DNA of 5,966 nt from Acidithiobacillus sp. (GCA_027445725.1 DAIAVG010000091.1:1-5966), one strand, 5' to 3'. Counted from the stretch's first letter, positions 1 to 5,845 are shown. Translations and numbers: made by a program. The notes: generated from the letters alone by a model not told the origin.

Positions 1-566
1 CGGTGGACGTCAACACCGGCGGCTTCGTGGGACGACGCAATCAGGAAGAAACCATCTTCAAGACCAATCTGGAAGCCGCCGCTGCCATCGCCCGGCAGAT
101 GCGCCTGCGCAACATCGGCGGCATGATTATTATCGACTTCATCGACATGGAAGACGAGGAGCACAAACGCCGGGTCCAGCGTGCGCTGGAAAAGGGCATC
201 CAGAGCGACCGCACCCGCTGCAACATCACCCAGATATCCTCTCTGGGTCTGGTGGAAATGACCCGCAAACGCACCCGCGAAAGTCTGCGCCAAACCCTCT
301 GCGAGCCTTGCCCCTACTGCCACGGCCGCGGTTTCATGAAAACCGCAGAAACCATCTGTTACGAAGTCCTCCGCGAGATCGTCCGCGAAACCCGCGCCTA
401 CCCCGCCGAACGCTTTGTGGTTCTGGCCTCCCCGCAGGTCATGGAGAAGCTATTGGACGAGGAAAGCACCAGCCTTGCGGCGCTGGAGGAGTTTATCGGC
501 CGACCCATCAAGGTGCAGGCAGAGGCGACTTATACACAGGAGCAGTACGACATCATTCTGATGTGA
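1..566 (+). CDS. rng: Ribonuclease G, C-terminal part (5' end outside window)
   Basis: This is the last 188 or so residues of an RNase E/G-family endoribonuclease, which cuts single-stranded, 5'-monophosphate-sensitive sites and in E. coli matures the 16S rRNA 5' end and turns over mRNAs. The fragment opens in the DNase I-like catalytic region. The Asp of DVNTG (bases 6-8) and the Asp of IIIDFIDM lie 43 residues apart, the spacing of the Mg2+-binding D303/D346 pair of E. coli RNase E. The family block LVEMTRKRTRESL follows, then the Zn-link CEPCPYCHGRG with its CPxC cysteines. The protein ends in QEQYDIILM without the long scaffold tail of RNase E, which together with the DVNTG motif points to RNase G. 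GTG at base 3 lies inside the conserved block and is not a start. The reading frame is undisturbed to the TGA. Confidence 0.96.
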   Translation, partial: VDVNTGGFVGRRNQEETIFKTNLEAAAAIARQMRLRNIGGMIIIDFIDMEDEEHKRRVQRALEKGIQSDRTRCNITQISSLGLVEMTRKRTRESLRQTLCEPCPYCHGRGFMKTAETICYEVLREIVRETRAYPAERFVVLASPQVMEKLLDEESTSLAALEEFIGRPIKVQAEATYTQEQYDIILM

Positions 567-677
567 CTAGGGCTGGGTCCACCAGAGGGACCACTTTACT
601 TTACAATACTGTCCATTTACCTTCGTGACCCAGACGGTAACCCGCTTGAGATATCCAACCGTATGTCCGTGCTATGA
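567..677 (+). pseudogene. C-terminal remnant of a VOC/glyoxalase-family protein
   Basis: In the same frame as rng, directly after its stop, about 36 codons read to TGA 675-677. The part from base 612 gives SIYLRDPDGNPLEISNR, a close match to the end of glyoxalase/bleomycin-resistance (VOC) proteins, whose last strand typically reads SIY(F/L)RDPDGNLIE(I/V)S; the Glu is normally a metal ligand. The preceding residues (GPPEGPL) also resemble the family's usual GP...GP loop. No start codon or SD precedes it and most of the family's roughly 120-150 residues are missing, so it is a relic, not a gene. Its stop overlaps the MFS start by ATGA, suggesting that an intact VOC gene once sat upstream in the same operon. 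The family call rests on a short but characteristic motif. Confidence 0.62.
576..592 (+). terminator. Weak stem-loop after rng, possible terminator
   Basis: GGTCC (576-580) and GGACC (588-592) can form a 5-bp stem with a 7-nt loop ten bases after the rng stop. The following bases (ACTTTACTTTA) are only moderately T-rich, so it would be a poor intrinsic terminator, if it acts as one. It also lies within the VOC relic, so it may be chance. Confidence 0.22.
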
Positions 678-1948
678 ATCTCGCCACCACGCATAGCACC
701 CCCCAGTCTCCGGATGCCCCGCCAAATAGCGCCATTCATCACGGAACGGCGGCGTTCCGGCGGACGAATATTGCCCTGTTTGCCGCGGGATTTGCCACCT
801 TCAGCATGCTGTATTGCGTGCAGCCACTGATGCCCGCCTTCACCAAAGAATACGGAGTCGGTGCGGCGGGTAGCGCGCTGTCGCTTTCGCTGACGACGGG
901 AGTGCTGGCGGTGGCCATGCTGTTCGCGGGCAATCTGTCTGATCGCTGGGGGCGCAAGCCGGTCATGGTGCTTTCCCTGTTTTTGTCGGCGCTGCTGGTG
1001 CTGTGCACCGGATTCGTGCCGAACTGGTATGGGTTTTTGGCCTTGCGGGCTTTACTGGGCCTGACCTTGAGCGGTTTGCCGGCGGTCGCTATGACCTATA
1101 TCAATGAAGAAATGCATGCGGAATCCATCGGATTGGGTATGGGGCTGTATATTAGTGGCAGCGCCGTAGGCGGCATGTCCGGGCGCTTGCTCGCGGGGGT
1201 GCTGGCGAATTATTGGGGTTGGCGCGTGGGTATTGGCACCATCGGCGTGACCGGTTTGTGTGCCAGTGTCATCTTTTTGCGCGCACTGCCCGCCTCGCGC
1301 CATTTTGTGCCGCGCGCCTTGAGCTGGCGGCGCAAACTCGGCCATATCTCTGACATATTCAAAGATTCCGGATTACCCTGGCTGTTTACCGAGGGATTTT
1401 TTCTCATGGGCATCTTTGTGACCGTTTACAATTATCTGGGATATCGCTTGATGGCGGCCCCTTATGATTTCAGTCAGGCGGCGGTAGGGCTGATATTCAG
1501 CGTTTATATCATCGGCATTTTCAGCTCGCCGTGGATGGGCCATATTGCGGGTCGTTTAGGACGGCGTAAGGTCTTGTGGATTGCTTTCGCGCTCATACTG
1601 GCGGGTATTATGCTGACCTTTTCGACCGCATTGTGGATGATCATTTCGGGAGTCGTTGCACTGACGTTCGGATTTTTCGGCGGGCACTCTATCGCCAGCA
1701 GTTGGGTCGGGCGACGGGCGCCGTTTGCCAAAGCGCAGGCGGCATCGCTCTATCTGTTCTTCTACTATATCGGCTCTGCGATCATCGGCACGGCTGGCGG
1801 GTTGCTCTACACGGCCTGGGGTTGGAACGGGGTGGCCGGGCTGGTGGGCGTCATGGCGCTCATTGGTTTGGCAATCGCGTGGAAATTGCGAGGGTTAGTG
1901 CCGTTAGAGGCCACGCACCAGGGCCATTTGTGTTCGGGTAGTTCTTAG
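674..1948 (+). CDS. ynfM: YnfM-type MFS transporter (putative exporter)
   Basis: This 424-residue major facilitator protein has about 12 predicted membrane segments. It would sit in the inner membrane and use the proton gradient to move an unidentified small molecule, probably outward. It aligns along its length with E. coli YnfM (about 417 aa). Shared blocks are LYCVQP (46-51), the MFS motif A GNLSDRWGRKPV (86-97), the segment from GMGLYISGS to GGMSGR (155-170), GYRLM (256-260), and the second-half segments HSIASSWVGRRA and ASLYLFFYYIGS. A weaker motif A copy, GHIAGRLGRRKV, occurs at 289-300. The first 30 residues are a polar cytoplasmic lead. The ATG overlaps the stop of the VOC relic and has no clear SD, so translation may once have been coupled to that gene; expression today is uncertain. 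Substrate unknown; YnfM relatives are usually annotated as arabinose/multidrug-like efflux proteins. Confidence 0.92.
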   Translation: MNLATTHSTPQSPDAPPNSAIHHGTAAFRRTNIALFAAGFATFSMLYCVQPLMPAFTKEYGVGAAGSALSLSLTTGVLAVAMLFAGNLSDRWGRKPVMVLSLFLSALLVLCTGFVPNWYGFLALRALLGLTLSGLPAVAMTYINEEMHAESIGLGMGLYISGSAVGGMSGRLLAGVLANYWGWRVGIGTIGVTGLCASVIFLRALPASRHFVPRALSWRRKLGHISDIFKDSGLPWLFTEGFFLMGIFVTVYNYLGYRLMAAPYDFSQAAVGLIFSVYIIGIFSSPWMGHIAGRLGRRKVLWIAFALILAGIMLTFSTALWMIISGVVALTFGFFGGHSIASSWVGRRAPFAKAQAASLYLFFYYIGSAIIGTAGGLLYTAWGWNGVAGLVGVMALIGLAIAWKLRGLVPLEATHQGHLCSGSS

Positions 1949-2121
1949 GAGCCGTACCAGTTGCTCGACTCATGGTAAGCGTTCCGCACGATTCCCACCT
2001 GAATGCGCCCGTTGATCAGGGCATCAGTCTGTTGCGGGGAATCCATCCCTTCCAATAACAGATGCACGACGGGTATGCGCACCACTTTCGGTCCGGCTGA
2101 CGGATCAGACGCAAACCACAG
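1945..2121 (-). pseudogene. Fragment of a LysR-type regulator (YnfL-like)
   Basis: On the minus strand, 58 codons are open between TAA (2124-2122) and TAA (1947-1945). There is no start codon in a sensible place. The central part reads VHLLLEGMDSPQQTDALING, then RIQVGIVRNAYHES. This matches the effector-binding domain of LysR-type regulators, and E. coli YnfL in particular (VHL, EMNTREQ, then L..G...G..RN and ES as I recall it). About 130 N-terminal residues including the helix-turn-helix, and over 100 C-terminal residues, are absent, so the fragment cannot bind DNA. It is convergent with the YnfM-type gene, the stops overlapping. E. coli ynfL and ynfM are adjacent, which supports the assignment. 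The first ten or so residues and the last six are less LysR-like and may reflect deletions or frameshifts. Confidence 0.65.
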
Positions 2122-2291
2122 TTAATCTTCTCTCGAAGCTCAATGCGCCCCGTCTTGCGGGGGGCATGTCGCTGCAACGCCCTAAAGATGCTACAGTTCT
2201 GAGTGGATGATGTTGAGGCTGAAAGGTATTTTATCGCCTCGCCGAATTTCCGCTTTAACGGCGTCTGGTCTCCATAAATAAGGGACTGTTC
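2122..2291 (+). other. Gene-free stretch upstream of kch
   Basis: Together with the LysR fragment this fills the gap between the MFS gene and kch. I see a short GC-rich hairpin (CCCCG 2148-2152 with CGGGG 2158-2162) without a T-tract, and an A/T-rich patch around 2227-2234 that could be a -10, but no convincing -35 at proper spacing. No coding sequence is recognisable. The promoter of kch presumably lies here. Confidence 0.5.
2280..2285 (+). promoter_or_regulatory. Ribosome binding site of kch
   Basis: AAGGGA lies 6 nt before ATG 2292. This supports that start over the in-frame Met codon at residue 8. Confidence 0.6.
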
Positions 2292-3539
2292 ATGATCAGA
2301 ATCCCCGATGTGATGAGGTTGTCGCTACGGCAGCGGCTTTTTCGCTTTGCGGCTAAGACGCGGGTGGTTCTGCGTCTCGATGCCTGGTTTCCGCAGATAC
2401 CGATGGCGCTTGCTGTGGGGCTGTTGGGGGTGCTGGCGATCCTGAATGCGTTGCCGCACCTTACTCAGATATTCCCGGAGCTGGCCGATCTCGCGCCATC
2501 CACCAGCCTGAGTCAAGCCCCGCTCTTATCGGCACTGGGCACGATACCCGAGGCAGTTGTCGGTATCGTTTTATTACTGATGGCCTCCGGATTGCTGTTT
2601 CGCTCCCGATTTTCCTGGGCCATTACGTTGGTGCTGGCGGCAGCGATGCTGGCCATGTTACTGCATCACTATGGTTTTGTGTGGAGTGGTGTCACCATCT
2701 TTAATGCCGTGATCCTGGTAACGTTGCTGTTGTTTCGGCGCCATTTTGCGCGTTCGAGCGTGGCCGCAGGTACTCTCTTTGCGGCGATTTCTATTTTGCT
2801 CCTGATGAGCTATGCGGTACTGGGCAGTTATGTGTTGGGCGCAGGATTTTCGCCGCCTATCAAAAATCTGGTGAGCGCCTTGTATTTCGCCGTGGTTACC
2901 ATGTCCACCGTGGGGTATGGGGACATTGTGCCGAAAAGCGAAGATGCCCGATTTTTTGTTATCTCCATCATCATCCTGGGTATCACCGTTTTCGCAACTT
3001 CTATTTCTGCGGTCGTTGTACCGCTGGTAAATGGCCGGATGCAGCGCCTGCTGATGGGCGAAAAAAAGCGTGGTCACCGTAACCATTATCTGATTATTGG
3101 TGATAATGCGTTGGCACAGAACACCTATCGCGCGTTGCGTGCCCGCCATTTGTTGGCGCTGGTGCTGGTTCCCGTGACGCCAGAACATGCGTGGATGGCC
3201 AAAGAAGACCTCATGATTGGTGATGCTACGGATCTGGATGTTTTGCGTAAGGCGGGGGCCGGGTGTGCCCTTGGTGTTCTCGCATTGCGGGTCATAGACA
3301 GCGAAAATGCCTTTATCATCCTTGCGGCCAAAGAGTTGGCTGTTCCCGGAAAAACCGTGGCGGCGGTTCAGAATAGTAAAAATCTGGAACGTCTGCGACA
3401 GATCGGTGCCGACCTTATTATCTCCCCGGAGGTGTTGGGCGGCGAATTGCTGGCGCTGACGCTCAGTGGCGAAGAACTGGCAGGAGATAGCATTATCAGT
3501 AAACTATTTACCGCTAAGGCGGAAGGAGTTGCGGCTTGA
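2292..3539 (+). CDS. kch: Kch-type voltage-gated-like potassium channel with RCK domain
   Basis: This 415-residue inner-membrane K+ channel subunit would assemble as a tetramer. It aligns end to end with E. coli Kch (417 aa). An N-terminal cytoplasmic stretch is followed by hydrophobic segments at about 37-57, 84-104, 108-125 and 133-149, corresponding to S1-S4. A pore-lining helix lies at about 158-182. The pore loop carries the K+ selectivity filter TVGYGD at 206-211 (bases 2907-2924), and the inner helix follows at about 221-245. From about 264 the protein is a cytosolic RCK/TrkA-N domain: the LIIGDNALAQNTYRAL nucleotide-fold start, MIGDATDLDVLRKAGA (308-323), NAFIILAAKEL and LIISPEVLGGELLA. 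The Rossmann glycine motif is non-canonical, as in E. coli Kch. The stop overlaps the next gene, so the two are probably one transcriptional unit. Gating ligand unknown. Confidence 0.94.
   Translation: MIRIPDVMRLSLRQRLFRFAAKTRVVLRLDAWFPQIPMALAVGLLGVLAILNALPHLTQIFPELADLAPSTSLSQAPLLSALGTIPEAVVGIVLLLMASGLLFRSRFSWAITLVLAAAMLAMLLHHYGFVWSGVTIFNAVILVTLLLFRRHFARSSVAAGTLFAAISILLLMSYAVLGSYVLGAGFSPPIKNLVSALYFAVVTMSTVGYGDIVPKSEDARFFVISIIILGITVFATSISAVVVPLVNGRMQRLLMGEKKRGHRNHYLIIGDNALAQNTYRALRARHLLALVLVPVTPEHAWMAKEDLMIGDATDLDVLRKAGAGCALGVLALRVIDSENAFIILAAKELAVPGKTVAAVQNSKNLERLRQIGADLIISPEVLGGELLALTLSGEELAGDSIISKLFTAKAEGVAA
3523..3528 (+). promoter_or_regulatory. Strong SD deciding a TTG start
   Basis: AAGGAG lies 7 nt before TTG 3536, inside the end of kch. 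The perfect SD and optimal spacing favour TTG 3536 over ATG 3548. Confidence 0.75.
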
Positions 3540-3844
3540 GTACTTTAATGGCGATAAGCATTGTGGTGTTGGCGCTGATAGGATTGGGCATTGCGGCGAT
3601 ATTTCTGCATATAGTGGTATGGTTATTAGGTGCCATACTCGGTTTGTTTATCTATTTTATCCCCAGCATTATTGCCGCAGCACGTCATCACGAACATTTT
3701 CTGTGGGTGCTGGTCCTGAATATTGTCTTAGGCTGGTCGGGCATCGCCTGGATCATCCTGATTGTCTGGGCCATATTGGGAGAGCGTCGAGAGCCACCGT
3801 TACGCAGATTGAGCGCGGATGCCCTTAACCCTCCTGCTCGCTGA
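3536..3844 (+). CDS. Superinfection-immunity (Imm) family small membrane protein
   Basis: This 102-residue protein is almost entirely hydrophobic, with membrane segments at about 5-23, 25-48 and 57-82, and a short basic, Pro-rich cytosolic tail. It carries the signature of the Pfam superinfection-immunity family (named after phage T4 Imm): FIPSIIAAARHH (41-52) and LNIVLGWSGIAWIILIVWAI (61-80), in which the GW..I.WI...WA pattern is diagnostic. T4 Imm blocks entry of DNA from superinfecting phage. Most bacterial members are chromosomal, of unknown function and not in prophages, and nothing here points to a prophage. The TTG start overlaps the kch stop (TTGA) and has a strong SD, so its production is coupled to the channel. 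It could be a channel partner or an independent membrane protein. The 3' end overlaps rlpA on the other strand by 20 bp. Confidence 0.85.
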   Translation: MSTLMAISIVVLALIGLGIAAIFLHIVVWLLGAILGLFIYFIPSIIAAARHHEHFLWVLVLNIVLGWSGIAWIILIVWAILGERREPPLRRLSADALNPPAR

Positions 3845-4901
3845 CTACAAAAGTGCCGAGGCGCAGGCGTTGCAAACTGGCCGCATAGTCTTCCGGGGCG
3901 GCGGTGGGGGCCATTGGACCGATCTTGATTTTATATAGACCGCCCGCGATCGTGGAGGATACTGGCACCATCTGTGCGGTGCTTATGCCGAAATCTTGCA
4001 GTTTGCTGCGCTCGCGGACAGCGGTCTGCAGCTCCATGGGATTTGCGGTTTCCAGATAGATTTGCTCGGACGGTGGTGTCTGCCGCCACCGCCGTAAGGT
4101 GTGGGCGCCAGCCTCCCGAGGCGGTGGAACAGGAACGGGAGGGGATTTCTCGACGGCGGCAGGTATGGCGCGGACCGGGCTGTTGGAAAAAGCGTCGTCT
4201 ACCACGGCCGTCAGGTTGGCACTGGCAGGAGGCGTATAGGCGGGCACAGATATCGCCGTCGGCGTGTGCAAGACCGGTACGGGTGCCATCTTGGACGCGA
4301 TACGTTGTTGTGCCACAGGTAGCACTTGGGGAAGCGGTGTGCTGGGGTTTGGACTGCTGGGAATCACCTGAATATGTACCGGCGTTGTGCCCTGGTTGAG
4401 CATGCCCAGCTGACTGGCGGCGCCATAAGACATATCCATGATGCGGCCACTCACAAAGGGACCGCGATCATCAACCAGCACCACGACACTGCGTCCGTTC
4501 TTCAGATTAGTGACGCGCACGCAGGAGGGCAGCGGCAGCGTTCGGCTCGCGGCCGTCATTTGCCGGGCGTGGAAGGCAGTGCCCATGGCGGTCACCGCGC
4601 TGGAGGATTGCTGGTCGTACCAGGAGGCGATGCCATTTTCGGAAAAGCCCGCATCGCCACGCATGGGATGATACCAATTTCCATTGATTTCATAAGGTTG
4701 ATTGTAGGCAGCATTGGGGTCAGGATCTGGCGCGTGGCAATCCTGCCCGGTGGAATAAGCAGAACCCACTATCGCCGAACCGTGGCCACCGCCTGACGTA
4801 CCGACCATGTGGCTGGGCATGCTCGCGCAGCCCGCAAGTGTTGCGGCGGCGAAGCCGAAAGCCCCCAGCCTGAAAACTCGAAGATGGTATCGTACGCCCA
4901 T
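3825..4901 (-). CDS. rlpA: RlpA-like septal lipoprotein (DPBB + SPOR), active site altered
   Basis: The protein has 358 residues; E. coli RlpA has 362. Residues 1-25 form a lipoprotein signal peptide ending in LAGC (Cys25, followed by Ala, so outer-membrane sorting is expected). A typical RlpA lead-in (YEINGNWYHPM, 70-80) precedes the double-psi beta-barrel at about 90-180: GIASWY, TLPLPSCVRVTNLKNGRSVV, DDRGPF, RIMDMSYGAASQLGM. A Pro-rich linker (about 181-275) leads to a divergent SPOR domain (about 280-358; YKIKIGPM, then RLRLGTFVV), which in this family binds denuded septal glycan. In active RlpA lytic transglycosylases the barrel has a catalytic Glu, His and Asp. Here the aligned positions are Thr108, Ser119 and Asp145, so only the Asp remains. 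The frame is open to 5051, but the ATG at 4901 is chosen because it puts the signal peptide first, follows a GGAGG and lies downstream of a promoter. Confidence 0.9.
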   Translation of the reverse strand: MGVRYHLRVFRLGAFGFAAATLAGCASMPSHMVGTSGGGHGSAIVGSAYSTGQDCHAPDPDPNAAYNQPYEINGNWYHPMRGDAGFSENGIASWYDQQSSSAVTAMGTAFHARQMTAASRTLPLPSCVRVTNLKNGRSVVVLVDDRGPFVSGRIMDMSYGAASQLGMLNQGTTPVHIQVIPSSPNPSTPLPQVLPVAQQRIASKMAPVPVLHTPTAISVPAYTPPASANLTAVVDDAFSNSPVRAIPAAVEKSPPVPVPPPREAGAHTLRRWRQTPPSEQIYLETANPMELQTAVRERSKLQDFGISTAQMVPVSSTIAGGLYKIKIGPMAPTAAPEDYAASLQRLRLGTFVVSEQEG

Positions 4902-4913
4902 GCTGATGCACGG

Positions 4914-4918
4914 CCTCC
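4914..4918 (-). promoter_or_regulatory. Ribosome binding site of rlpA
   Basis: GGAGG on the minus strand lies 12 nt before ATG 4901. The spacing is long but no other in-frame start is nearer. Confidence 0.5.
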
Positions 4919-4936
4919 GTCTGGAATTACATTTGC

Positions 4937-4966
4937 ATTCTAGGTCATAGTCTCCAGAAAGTTCAA
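4937..4966 (-). promoter_or_regulatory. Sigma70-like promoter of rlpA
   Basis: On the minus strand, a -35 box TTGAAC (4966-4961) and a -10 box TAGAAT (4942-4937, one mismatch to TATAAT) are separated by 18 bp. Transcription would start near 4930, about 30 nt before the chosen ATG. This excludes the upstream ATG at 5051 from that transcript and so supports the 4901 start. Confidence 0.6.
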
Positions 4967-5060
4967 GTAAGGCTGATAGTTGGCTGTTTATTCTCAAGCA
5001 GTAAACGAGAAATATCGGCAAACGGTACGTACTGCCGGAGTGGAGCTCCATCAGAGTTTC

Positions 5061-5201
5061 CTATGGCCTCCAATGATCGTCTTTCTCAGGGTCGAAAATG
5101 ACGGGTCCCATGGTCCGTGCCTTGCCGTCTGGGGGTGTGTGCGCTGACTGATCGCTGTCATCCTGGCGCCCCTGTACACGTTGCGGCGGGGCACCGAAAC
5201 C
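5061..5201 (-). other. Unexplained 46-codon open stretch without a start codon
   Basis: The space between rlpA and the glycine-zipper lipoprotein gene (4902-5236) holds the rlpA promoter and this stretch. On the minus strand the frame from 5201 to TAG 5063-5061 gives a hydrophilic peptide ending GPVIFDPEKDDHWRP. It has no proper start (only an internal ATG 16 codons from the end) and is preceded by TGA at 5204-5202. It looks like the C-terminal tail of a lost or frameshifted protein, but I recognise no family and chance is possible. I see no terminator for the upstream lipoprotein gene. Confidence 0.2.
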
Positions 5202-5236
5202 TCATGCCGGAGTTTGGACTACCCCCATACTTCAAC

Positions 5237-5611
5237 TTATCGAGGGTAACAGGTATATCCTGGCGGACAGGCAGGTGGTTGCTGATATTGAGGCGCCGTC
5301 GGCGTACACACATAGCCGGGGGGGCACGGTACATTGCCCTGTGGCGCTGCATAGTAACCGGGCTGTGGTGCCGGCGCCTGCTGTTGGCTCCTGGAGATAC
5401 CATAACCAGCAAGTCCGCCTAACCCGGCGCCAATGGCGGCGCCTGCCAGCGGCGAGCCGGTTTGATTTCCGATGACCGCGCCGGCGACGGCACCGAGCAG
5501 AGAACCTCCCGCCGTATTGGCCGTGGTGCTATTGCTGGCGTAGGGATTATTCGCGCAGCCCGCTAACGCAAGGGGTAATGTTGCAATCATCAACCAGCGT
5601 GCCGTCTTCAT
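5237..5611 (-). CDS. Glycine-zipper lipoprotein with CPPGYxC tail repeats
   Basis: The 124-residue precursor has a signal peptide ending LALAGC (Cys19, then Ala; outer-membrane sorting expected). The mature part has a short Asn/Ser/Thr-rich linker, then a glycine-zipper hairpin at about residues 35-72 (GGSLLGAVAGAVIGNQTG, then GAAIGAGLGGLAGYGI), as in the 17-kDa antigen/SlyB-like families, where the two zipper helices pack in the membrane. The tail is rich in Pro, Gln and Tyr and contains two copies of CPPGYxC (96-102 and 115-121). The role of such lipoproteins is usually envelope stabilisation and is not specifically known. The start is the ATG at 5611, because AGGAG lies 9 nt upstream; the in-frame GTG two codons earlier is only 3 nt from it. 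It is transcribed towards rlpA but separated from it by 335 bp with an rlpA promoter. Confidence 0.85.
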   Translation of the reverse strand: MKTARWLMIATLPLALAGCANNPYASNSTTANTAGGSLLGAVAGAVIGNQTGSPLAGAAIGAGLGGLAGYGISRSQQQAPAPQPGYYAAPQGNVPCPPGYVCTPTAPQYQQPPACPPGYTCYPR

Positions 5612-5620
5612 GGTCACTAT

Positions 5621-5625
5621 CTCCT
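5621..5625 (-). promoter_or_regulatory. Ribosome binding site of the glycine-zipper lipoprotein gene
   Basis: AGGAG on the minus strand lies 9 nt before ATG 5611 and only 3 nt before GTG 5617. The spacing decides for the ATG. Confidence 0.65.
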
Positions 5626-5794
5626 CGTAATGGTACTTAGGTGTTTATTATGGTGCCAAGTTCCACAAGGATACTAGTGTAGTCAACCAGGCACAGTCCT
5701 GCCGATCGCAATGGCGGCTCCGGGAGAGGTCTCTATCCTTTCATTATCTTGTTTGAGGCGTTGCCGGATGAATCCTCTCCGCCGCCTTTTGCAG

Positions 5795-5800
5795 TATAGT
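5795..5800 (+). promoter_or_regulatory. Possible -10 box for the rightmost lipoprotein gene
   Basis: TATAGT lies about 55 bp before ATG 5856 in the 244-bp divergent gap. No good -35 is found 16-18 bp upstream, so it would be a weak or activator-dependent promoter, or not one. Confidence 0.35.
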
Positions 5801-5810
5801 ATGAAGCGAA

Positions 5811-5827
5811 GGTCCACCCCCCGGACC
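5811..5827 (+). other. Stem-loop in the leader of the rightmost lipoprotein gene
   Basis: GGTCC (5811-5815) and GGACC (5823-5827) form a 5-bp stem with a 7-nt C-rich loop between the possible -10 and the SD. The stem and loop length equal those of the hairpin at 576-592. Function unknown. Confidence 0.35.
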
Positions 5828-5845
5828 GACCCCGTATTTCGCTAT

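Noticed and set aside
1576..1941. Plus-strand 121-codon frame inside the MFS gene
   Set aside because: Overlaps conserved YnfM-like sequence in another frame, without SD or recognisable domains.
2148..2162. GC-rich hairpin (CCCCG...CGGGG) considered as a terminator
   Set aside because: No T-tract on either strand and a stem of only 5 bp.
2658..3188. Long minus-strand open frame (176 codons) opposite kch
   Set aside because: It is rich in His, Gln and Arg with no family motif, and lies opposite a well-conserved channel gene; a codon-bias shadow.
3536..3844. Prophage or phage-defence island suggested by the superinfection-immunity name
   Set aside because: No integrase, phage structural gene, att-like repeat or restriction/CRISPR gene in the window; the family is widespread in ordinary chromosomes.
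3974..4796. Several plus-strand open frames opposite rlpA
   Set aside because: Arg/Gly-rich or His-rich low-complexity translations antisense to a conserved gene; no start signals.
4902..5051. N-terminal extension of rlpA to the ATG at 5051 (408 residues), with an AGGA 7 nt upstream
   Set aside because: It would bury the lipoprotein signal peptide 50 residues inside the protein, and the extension precedes the likely promoter at 4937-4966.
5117..5422. Plus-strand 101-codon frame antisense to the glycine-zipper lipoprotein
   Set aside because: Arg-rich translation without motif or SD, explained by the coding frame on the other strand.
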